Shown in pieces: positions 1-5,727 of a DNA stretch of 11,588 nt. How positions within the stretch are numbered: position 1 is the first letter of the stretch; each line of letters opens with the position of its first letter. Below the pieces are notes generated by a model. It worked only from the letters and a program-made list of their open reading frames with translations. It searched no databases and was not told the DNA's origin. The position numbers and the translations under genes were made by a program. Source of the DNA: Dehalococcoidales bacterium (GTDB lineage Bacteria; Chloroflexota; Dehalococcoidia; Dehalococcoidales; UBA3254); assembly GCA_028718465.1 (NCBI GenBank), contig JAQULX010000049.1, positions 1-11,588 of the forward strand, written 5' to 3'.

Positions 1-647
1 TCCGCTCCGGCTTCTTCTGAAGCCTGACGCCGTATTTTGGAGATGTCACAGGCAATTACTTTGGCCTTGCCTCTCTTCTTAAGAAAAGCTACTGCCCCAA
101 TACCGGTAATATCCTGTCCCAGGACTGCCACCAGCTTTTCGGCCTCCGCCCTTCTGGCCAAAGCATCTCCGAGACTTAAATGGTCGATTAAAGCCAGATC
201 ACGATAGTCCATTTCCTGAGGCAGCTTCATAGCACTCATGCGGGTAACAAAGGGAATGGCCAGATATTCCGCAAAGGCCCCATGAATGGCCTTACCGATT
301 TCATTCTCACCGCCACGGGTACAGCGCCAGTAATCCTTTTGTTTACAGGCCTCACAGCGGTAACAGGGTCGATAGACAGGCTCAGTGAAGATCCTGTCTC
401 CCACGTTGAAATCGGTTACCTGAGGGCCGCCCTCCACAATCTCCCCGCTAAACTCATGGCCCCGGGCCAGGCCGACTCCCCGGCCACCCTCCGGCCAGTG
501 CTTCCACGCCGGCAGGTCCAGGATATCGCAGACCCCGCAAGCCCTGACTTTGACTACCACACCCTCAGAATTAGCCCTGGGGCGTTCTATTTCTTGCAGC
601 CGGATATCACCCGGACCGTAGTAAATGGCTGCCTTCATAGTCTCCAT
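1..647 (-). CDS. Zinc-dependent medium-chain alcohol/polyol dehydrogenase, N-terminal part
   Basis: The gene runs off the left edge, leaving about 215 residues. It is an NAD(P)-dependent medium-chain dehydrogenase that would oxidise an alcohol or polyol; the substrate is unknown. Visible marks are a CGVCD motif with the catalytic-zinc cysteine near residue 37, the GHE motif near 63-65, and a structural-zinc C-x2-C-x2-C-x7-C cluster near 95-109. A Rossmann-type segment follows from about residue 172. Its glycine signature reads GQDITG near 177-182, so the middle glycine of the usual GxGxxG is an aspartate. The ATG at 647 is chosen because AGGAGG lies 11 bases upstream. The in-frame ATG at 638 gives the more family-typical MKAAIYY start but has only GGAG three bases away. 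Lines here reach 58-70% G+C, well above the rest of the window, so this looks like chromosomal core next to an island. The family is certain; the specificity is not. Confidence 0.9.
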   Translation of the reverse strand, partial: METMKAAIYYGPGDIRLQEIERPRANSEGVVVKVRACGVCDILDLPAWKHWPEGGRGVGLARGHEFSGEIVEGGPQVTDFNVGDRIFTEPVYRPCYRCEACKQKDYWRCTRGGENEIGKAIHGAFAEYLAIPFVTRMSAMKLPQEMDYRDLALIDHLSLGDALARRAEAEKLVAVLGQDITGIGAVAFLKKRGKAKVIACDISKIRRQASEEAGA

Positions 648-804
648 GTTTCAATTAGCCTCCTGCGAACTGTATTTACCTATAATTTAAAGAGTATCCG
701 GACTTATTCTAATCCAGTTATGAAGAAACTGGAAGGCTTGCTTTAAAGATGCTTTCCTGAAGCCGTGCCATAACACCGCCAACCTCTCACTCTGGAAGGA
801 TAAA
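648..804. other. Divergent intergenic region between dehydrogenase and small membrane protein
   Basis: This 157-base, AT-leaning spacer must carry the starts of two divergent genes. A perfect TATAAT lies on the plus strand at 681-686 but has no convincing -35 box 16-18 bases upstream. The dehydrogenase ribosome site (AGGAGG on the minus strand) lies around 659-664. GGAAGGA, four bases before the ATG at 805, serves the small protein. No hairpin with a T-run and no repeat was seen. Confidence 0.4.
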
Positions 805-1086
805 ATGAAACAGACATCGAAAGATAGCATCTGGAGTATGGCAGTTGTAGCCGGGATATTGGGAGGTTTGTATTGGTTTTTTAGATGGATACCAGATCAG
901 ATTAGAGGAATTGCCTATTGGATTGACACTTCCATTCAATCTGTCGTGGAAGGAGGAGTTGGTGAAAAAACCATTACCATTCTCATCGGTATATTTGTTC
1001 TGTTTATTTTTACACTATGGTGGTTTACTGCTAAAAATAAGCCTTATAAATTAACTATTCCTATAAATACTATCTTTATCATCTGA
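805..1086 (+). CDS. Small two-helix membrane protein of unknown function
   Basis: A 93-residue protein with two hydrophobic segments, about residues 10-29 (rich in W, G and F) and 57-76 (ITILIGIFVLFIFTLWWF), separated by a polar stretch of about 28 residues. It is therefore a small integral membrane protein; no family was recognised. The start is supported by GGAAGGA four bases upstream of the ATG. The last twelve codons overlap the 3' end of the convergent 199-residue gene by 36 bases. The tail after the second helix (KNKPYKLTIPINTIFII) could be a read-through into formerly non-coding or foreign DNA, so the gene may have lost its original C-terminus at a join near 1040. It could also be a genuine small membrane protein; nothing shows a functional link to its neighbours. 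Confidence 0.55.
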   Translation: MKQTSKDSIWSMAVVAGILGGLYWFFRWIPDQIRGIAYWIDTSIQSVVEGGVGEKTITILIGIFVLFIFTLWWFTAKNKPYKLTIPINTIFII

Positions 1087-1650
1087 AATTTTAGCTTCTA
1101 GAGCTCGGCGAACATAATTTGGCCAATCTAACTGCTCCTTCAGGAAAGCAATTAATTGGTTGATCCATTTGCTGACTGGTTCGCTAGAAAGAAAGCTTTC
1201 AACTTCTGTATATTCCTTACCCCCAACGGTAATGCCATGTAGAGAATCCAATTTAGAATAAATGACATCGAGTTCTCCGAAGTGTTCTAAGAATCCCCAA
1301 ACCTCAAAAATAAATCTAGCTTCTTTTCCTTTAATCCCAAACATTACTCCAACTGCCAGGAATTGATTTACCTGGTTTCCGTTAATATCTTTTCCATTTG
1401 GGAAGCGTTCAGCAATACGATTGGATAAAGCCTGTTGTATGGGAAAAGTTCTTCCTATCCTTTCATTATCCAGATAAACGATTTCCGCTTCGACAGGTAA
1501 AAATGAGATACGACCATTATCACTTACAGCGACAAGGGTGTTATCATTTTCAGTATCACCGACAACCATCACCGGTGCTCTGGTCTGAGCATTTAATGGT
1601 ATGATGTGCATTGTAGGGTCAAAGTCATCTATATTTAACTTATCGTTCAT
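1051..1650 (-). CDS. Hypothetical soluble protein, 199 residues
   Basis: Family not recognised. The protein is acidic to neutral, with no signal peptide or membrane helix. The first half looks beta-rich (segments such as APVMVVGDTENDNTLVAVSD and RISFLPVEAEIVYLD). The middle has a conserved-looking FLAVGVMFGIKGKEARFIFEVWGF stretch in two parts, followed by an amphipathic, helical C-terminal third with WINQLIAFLKEQLDWPNYVRRALE split across it. The ATG at 1650 is well supported by AGGAG six bases upstream. It lies 61 bases after the toxin stop on the same strand with no terminator hairpin seen between, so it may be the third gene of the toxin-antitoxin transcript. Its 3' end overlaps the convergent small membrane gene by 36 bases. 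G+C is near 38% by hand count on one line, lower than the dehydrogenase. Confidence 0.75.
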   Translation of the reverse strand: MNDKLNIDDFDPTMHIIPLNAQTRAPVMVVGDTENDNTLVAVSDNGRISFLPVEAEIVYLDNERIGRTFPIQQALSNRIAERFPNGKDINGNQVNQFLAVGVMFGIKGKEARFIFEVWGFLEHFGELDVIYSKLDSLHGITVGGKEYTEVESFLSSEPVSKWINQLIAFLKEQLDWPNYVRRALEAKISDDKDSIYRNS

Positions 1651-1711
1651 CTCTTACTCCTTTGCGCGCTGGTTTGTTCCAATAAGGTAATCGGTGTTTT
1701 AGGAGGGATTA

Positions 1712-1969
1712 TTAAAGAGCTCTATATATTTCTCGCCGATGCCCGACACGTACCACGGTAACAAGTTTTTCGTTATCATCGATGGCATAAACAATCCGGT
1801 AATCACCTTGCCGTATCCGCCATAAACCCGTACTCTTAACTTTCTCAATCCCTCTTGGTCTCGGCATTTGCGCCAGGCTTTTAATAGCCTCGATGACAGC
1901 CTGAAAATCAGACTTCGGCAGTTTATCCAGAGACTTTTGAGCCTGACGCCTTAAATCAACTCTATACAT
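1712..1969 (-). CDS. RelE/ParE-superfamily toxin
   Basis: An 85-residue type II toxin. RelE members are ribosome-dependent mRNA endonucleases and ParE members poison gyrase; the sequence alone does not separate the two. Family marks are the N-terminal basic helix (RRQAQKSLDKLP, residues 7-18), the central WRIRQGDYRIVYAID strand pair (50-64), and the C-terminal VGHRREIY block (75-82). The basic and aromatic residues R51, R53, R58, H77, R78 and Y82 make a RelE-like RNase plausible. The length is normal for the family and the gene looks intact. Its ATG shares one base with the antitoxin stop (TAATG), a typical sign of translational coupling. The toxin would be held inactive by the upstream antitoxin and freed when that protein is degraded. 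The 199-residue unknown gene follows on the same strand. Confidence 0.9.
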   Translation of the reverse strand: MYRVDLRRQAQKSLDKLPKSDFQAVIEAIKSLAQMPRPRGIEKVKSTGLWRIRQGDYRIVYAIDDNEKLVTVVRVGHRREIYRAL

Positions 1970-2217
1970 TATTCGGCTTTCTCGGAACCATCCTGTCTTG
2001 ATACAAGATAATTCTCCAGAGACACCGTACCTTCAGAATTTGCCAGGGAAGCCAGCCCTTCAGAAGCATCGATTTCGTCCTCCAGCCTGGCGATTATGGC
2101 CTCAATCAGCCATTCTCTCATGGTCTTGCCCTTCAAAGCGGCAAAGGCTTTAACCCGATTGCGCAGCTCAGGGTCAATATCCAGATAATATTTCGTCTTT
2201 TTCACTGTTTTTGGCAT
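1969..2217 (-). CDS. Ribbon-helix-helix (CopG-like) antitoxin
   Basis: An 82-residue partner of the downstream RelE/ParE toxin. A lysine-rich start leads into a probable ribbon strand (KYYLDI, residues 9-14), a first helix (PELRNRVKAFAALKG, 16-30) and a second helix (TMREWLIEAIIARLEDEI, 32-49), the layout of CopG/Arc DNA-binding domains that bind as dimers. The acidic, low-complexity C-terminal part (50-82) would wrap and neutralise the toxin. GGGGAGG lies eight bases before the ATG. The operator-like inverted repeat just upstream overlaps the -10 box, which fits autorepression by the antitoxin or the toxin-antitoxin complex. The stop and the toxin start overlap by one base. The RHH fold is inferred from the pattern rather than from alignment. 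Confidence 0.85.
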   Translation of the reverse strand: MPKTVKKTKYYLDIDPELRNRVKAFAALKGKTMREWLIEAIIARLEDEIDASEGLASLANSEGTVSLENYLVSRQDGSEKAE

Positions 2218-2233
2218 CTCGTCATCCTCCCCA

Positions 2234-2260
2234 ATACCATATACATGGTTATTATGGTAT
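2234..2260. promoter_or_regulatory. Operator-like inverted repeat in the toxin-antitoxin promoter
   Basis: ATACCAT (2234-2240) and its exact complement ATGGTAT (2254-2260) flank 13 bases. A third half-site, ATGGT at 2245-2249, forms a tighter palindrome with the first one (ACCAT-ATAC-ATGGT, 2236-2249). The sites cover the -10 box and the expected start of transcription. This arrangement of short half-sites is usual for ribbon-helix-helix repressors, so autorepression by the antitoxin is inferred. Confidence 0.6.
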
Positions 2261-2279
2261 ATATGTTAAGGAAAGTCAA
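2251..2279 (-). promoter_or_regulatory. Sigma-70-type promoter of the toxin-antitoxin operon
   Basis: Read on the minus strand, TTGACT (2279-2274) and CATAAT (2256-2251) are separated by exactly 17 bases, five matches each to the -35 and -10 consensus. Transcription should start near 2244, giving a leader of about 27 bases with a strong GGGGAGG ribosome site before the antitoxin ATG at 2217. Confidence 0.75.
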
Positions 2280-2287
2280 TACCTATA

Positions 2288-2316
2288 TGACTATTTACTC
2301 TTAAATAGCTGACTAT
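2288..2316. repeat. Perfect inverted repeat with flanking direct repeats in the divergent region
   Basis: CTATTTA (2291-2297) and TAAATAG (2302-2308) form a perfect seven-base inverted repeat around CTCT. TGACTAT occurs twice in the same orientation at 2288-2294 and 2310-2316, 22 bases apart, about two DNA turns. No T-run follows, so it is not a rho-independent terminator. It lies between the toxin-antitoxin promoter and the promoter for the helicase gene and could be a binding site for a regulator of either. Confidence 0.45.
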
Positions 2317-2405
2317 ATATTTCACCCGTTTTGGCCCTCGAAAACAAAGCATCGTAGCTCCAAACAGGTAGCCCTGGTAATTTTTAGCTTCTAATACATT
2401 ATGTC

Positions 2406-2434
2406 TTGTTGATAGGTTATTTAGGGTGTATAAT
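2406..2434 (+). promoter_or_regulatory. Probable promoter of the helicase-methyltransferase operon
   Basis: TTGTTG (2406-2411) and a perfect TATAAT (2429-2434) are separated by exactly 17 bases. Only the TTG of the -35 box matches consensus, so moderate strength or activator help is possible. Transcription would start near 2441, giving a leader of about 66 bases. The ribosome site TAAGGA ends eight bases before the ATG at 2507. A weaker alternative (TTTACT at 2294, TATATT at 2316) overlaps the inverted repeat further upstream. Confidence 0.6.
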
Positions 2435-2506
2435 TGGCCTAAGCGATTTGGCTTATCTAAGCTGTCAATTTCAATGATAAACCACTCAAACATAAGGAAT
2501 GCTTAA

Positions 2507-5500
2507 ATGAAAGACTCGAAAAAATCAAAGCGTGCTCAAATGGGCTTGGGAGATGCTCTTTTTGGAACTCGCCTGGATGAAGCAAGGAACAGTATGCAGA
2601 AACCCAAGTCTGGGGCGGATTTATTTATCGTTGATAATAGTGACGCAGAGTGGAAAGTAAAGCAATACCTCAGCGAATGGTGTGATATTTCCCGAAGCTT
2701 TGATATCGCTACCGGCTATTTTGAAATTGGGGCTTTGTTGGCTCTGGACGGCCAGTGGCAAAAGCTGGAAAGCCTTAGAATCCTTATGGGAGATGAAGTA
2801 TCCAGACGGACAAAAAAGGCTCTCCTTGATGGTATTGAAGCAGCTAAAAAATTCTTAGACAATAGCCTGGAGAATGAGAAGGAGAAAAATGACTTTCTGA
2901 AAGGCGTCCCAGCTATCGTAGATGCCATTAAGAATAAGAAAATCCAATGTAAGATTTACACTAAAGATAAATTCCATGCCAAGGCATATATCACACATGG
3001 CAAACTTTCCGTAGTTGGCTCCAGTGCCCTGGTTGGGTCCAGCAATTTTACCTTTCCAGGGTTAACTACCAATGTGGAATTAAATATCCAAATACGCAGG
3101 GAAGTCGAAATCCTCCAGGAGTGGTATGAAAAATACTGGAAAGGTGCGGAGGATATCAGTGAAGAAATCCTCAAAGTAATTGAACGCCATATTCATGAAT
3201 ATTCTCCATTTGAAGTTTATGCCAAATCTCTTCAAGAATTTTTCCGCGGCCATGAGATGACTGTCAGTGAGTGGGAAAAGACCCAATCGCTTATCTATCC
3301 CAAACTGGACCAATATCAAAAAGAAGGTTACCAGGCGTTAATCAAGATAATTAGCCAATATAATGGGGCTTTCCTGTGCGACGGCGTGGGCCTGGGTAAA
3401 ACTTTTATTGGTATGATGGTTATCGAGCGTCTGATACATGACCGCAACCGGGTTTTACTTCTGGTGCCTAAGGCTGCCCGAGGCCCGGTTTGGGATAAAC
3501 ACCTGAAACGGTATCTCCCCAACTTAAAAGGAGATTACAGTAATCTGGCAGTTTACAATCACACTGATCTACTCCGCGAAGGAGAGTATCCGGAAAGGCT
3601 CGAACGCCTTAAAGAAATGACAGATGTAATTGTTATTGATGAAGGCCATCATTTCCGAAATCCGGGCATGAAGAATAAGACTCATTACTGGAAATTAATG
3701 AATATCTGTAAAGAGAAAAAAGTCATTTTCTTAACGGCTACTCCTATCAATAACAGCCTGCGTGATTTACAGCATATGATTGAGTTGTTTTCCCAACGTG
3801 AGGCCGGTTATTTTAAATCCGCCCCGCTGGGGCTCTATTCTCTGCCGGGACATTTTCAGAAATTGGAAAATGACCTGAAAAAAATAATGGCTGATAAGTT
3901 AGTGCAAGATAATGGTTTGACCGATACAGATCAGGTAGAAGCTCAAAAAGTGTTACTAAATGATAACCTTTTCCGGGCGCTGGTGGTCCAGCGCAGCCGC
4001 GCCTATGTTAGAAAAAGCCAGGAACAGCATGGCGGCAAGGAAGTCATATTTCCTATCCGGGAGGCTCCGCGGATAGCGTCTTATTCCATCAAAAAGACTT
4101 ATGACAAACTATTGGAAATGGTAGAAAAGGCTTTCAACAAGCGAATCCCTCTGTTCTCCCTGGCAATGTATTATCCTTTAGCTTATTCAAAGATACCTAT
4201 CGACAGCAGCGATAAGGATACCGCCTTTGATGTCAACCGCCAGAAGCAGTTGGTGAGACTGATCAGGATCCTGTTCTTAAAGCGGTTTGAGAGTTCTGCT
4301 TTTGCCTTTGAAATGTCCTGTCAGGATTTATTGCTTAAGATGCTGACCTTTGCGACTAAAAATAGTCTGACAAACGACGAGAAAAAACACCTGGAACGCT
4401 GGAAAGTCCGTAATGCTGAATTAATCAACTATGTTCAGGCCAAGCAATTGGAAATGTTCGGTGAGAAACCGGATGAAGAAAATGAGGATATTATTACCCC
4501 GGAAATGCTTGAGGATATTGAAGAACTTCCTCGCGACCAATATCGGGTAGATGAAATCCTGACTGAGACCCGGGATGATATGGACCAGCTGGTGGATTTC
4601 CTGGAGGAATTAAAAAAGTTCAAACCTTCGAACGATGACAAGCTGAAAGCCTTGACCAAATTATTAAAGACCGACCCCGTCTTATCAAAGCATAAAGTAA
4701 TTATTTTTAGTGAGTTTATGACCACTGCCCGCTATTTGCGAAGAGAACTGGAAAAGGCCGGGATTACGGGACTGGATGAAGTAGATAGCGCTACTAAGGG
4801 TGACAGGGGTGATGTTATTACCCGCTTTTCACCTTACTATAATGAGAAAACCAGTGCAGAGGTGGGGAACAATGAGACCCGCATCCTGATTTCTACGGAC
4901 GTTCTTTCCGAAGGCTTAAACCTCCAGGATGCTACCCGGCTTATTAATTATGATTTACACTGGAACCCGGTCAGATTGATGCAGAGAATTGGCCGCGTGG
5001 ATAGAAGGATGAACCCGGAGATTGAAAAACAGATTCTGAACGATCATCCGGAGCAAAAAGATATCCGGGGTAAGGTCATTTACTGGAACTTCCTGCCTCC
5101 CGACGACCTGGAAAATCTTCTCCATTTATATAGCAAAGTCTCCGGGAAAACCCTCCGTATCTCCAAGGTATTTGGCGTCCAGGGCAAAAAGTTATTGAAG
5201 CCTGACGATGAATATGATGATTTAAGAGATTTCAATCACGAATACGAAGGCACCACCAGCACCATCGAGGAAATGCACCTAGAATACCAGAAACTATTAA
5301 AGGAATATCCTGATTTGGAAGAACGAATGAATAGTTTGCCGGGCAGGGTCTTCAGCGGCAAGCAACATCCCGAATCCGGTACTCAGGCAGTTTTCGCCTG
5401 TTATTCATTGCCCGCGCCGACCTCTCAGAAAGATTGTGAAACCAATGATGAGCACATCGAATGGACTGAGGAAAGCGGCTACAGCCAGTGGTATCTTTAT

Positions 5501-5716
5501 AATCTGGCAGATGAGAAAATCCTCAATGAGCCGGGCGATATTGTTGATTTTATTCGCAGCAAGCCGGATACCCCACGTTTTCGCTCTATACCGGACACCA
5601 CACTTTCCGAAATCCGCCAGAAGATAGAGAAAGAAATTAAGGATACCTATCTGAAAAAGGTACAGGCTCCCATTGGAGTAAAGGCTAAACTCAAGACCTG
5701 GATGGAATTATCTTAA
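2507..5716 (+). CDS. PLD-nuclease/SNF2-family helicase fusion (restriction-type protein)
   Basis: A 1069-residue protein with a nuclease domain followed by a DNA translocase. The N-terminal domain (about 50-220) is a single phospholipase-D-type unit: FDIATGYFEIGAL is the usual opening, FHAK carries H157 and K159, GSSN carries N180, and NVEL carries E191. The aspartate of the classic HKD is absent, as in metal-independent BfiI-type nucleases. The SNF2 helicase part has motif I DGVGLGKT (292-299), motif II DEGHH (378-382), motif III TATP (410-413), STDVLSEGLNLQ (796-807) and QRIGRVDR (826-833), so ATP binding and hydrolysis look intact. An acidic, charged insert lies around 650-690. The C-terminal 200 residues are unassigned. 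The methyltransferase gene starts 11 bases after the stop, implying one operon. Likely role: ATP-driven scanning and cutting of unmodified DNA. DISARM DrmD is a related helicase, but it is not known to me to carry this N-terminal PLD fusion. Confidence 0.9.
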   Translation: MKDSKKSKRAQMGLGDALFGTRLDEARNSMQKPKSGADLFIVDNSDAEWKVKQYLSEWCDISRSFDIATGYFEIGALLALDGQWQKLESLRILMGDEVSRRTKKALLDGIEAAKKFLDNSLENEKEKNDFLKGVPAIVDAIKNKKIQCKIYTKDKFHAKAYITHGKLSVVGSSALVGSSNFTFPGLTTNVELNIQIRREVEILQEWYEKYWKGAEDISEEILKVIERHIHEYSPFEVYAKSLQEFFRGHEMTVSEWEKTQSLIYPKLDQYQKEGYQALIKIISQYNGAFLCDGVGLGKTFIGMMVIERLIHDRNRVLLLVPKAARGPVWDKHLKRYLPNLKGDYSNLAVYNHTDLLREGEYPERLERLKEMTDVIVIDEGHHFRNPGMKNKTHYWKLMNICKEKKVIFLTATPINNSLRDLQHMIELFSQREAGYFKSAPLGLYSLPGHFQKLENDLKKIMADKLVQDNGLTDTDQVEAQKVLLNDNLFRALVVQRSRAYVRKSQEQHGGKEVIFPIREAPRIASYSIKKTYDKLLEMVEKAFNKRIPLFSLAMYYPLAYSKIPIDSSDKDTAFDVNRQKQLVRLIRILFLKRFESSAFAFEMSCQDLLLKMLTFATKNSLTNDEKKHLERWKVRNAELINYVQAKQLEMFGEKPDEENEDIITPEMLEDIEELPRDQYRVDEILTETRDDMDQLVDFLEELKKFKPSNDDKLKALTKLLKTDPVLSKHKVIIFSEFMTTARYLRRELEKAGITGLDEVDSATKGDRGDVITRFSPYYNEKTSAEVGNNETRILISTDVLSEGLNLQDATRLINYDLHWNPVRLMQRIGRVDRRMNPEIEKQILNDHPEQKDIRGKVIYWNFLPPDDLENLLHLYSKVSGKTLRISKVFGVQGKKLLKPDDEYDDLRDFNHEYEGTTSTIEEMHLEYQKLLKEYPDLEERMNSLPGRVFSGKQHPESGTQAVFACYSLPAPTSQKDCETNDEHIEWTEESGYSQWYLYNLADEKILNEPGDIVDFIRSKPDTPRFRSIPDTTLSEIRQKIEKEIKDTYLKKVQAPIGVKAKLKTWMELS

Positions 5717-5727
5717 GGGAGAGACTC

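Noticed and set aside
282..746. 154-residue open frame on the plus strand
   Set aside because: It lies antisense to the dehydrogenase, whose zinc motifs are clear, and its product is low-complexity and proline-rich in part.
1..1955. Shared AGCCTGACGCC at about 20 and 1940 as a possible direct repeat
   Set aside because: The match is only 11 bases, lies inside two unrelated genes and encodes similar residues; chance is enough.
2266..2493. 75-residue open frame on the minus strand between the two operons
   Set aside because: It lacks a ribosome binding site before its ATG, lies across the plus-strand promoter for the helicase gene and ends in the toxin-antitoxin promoter. No domain was recognised.
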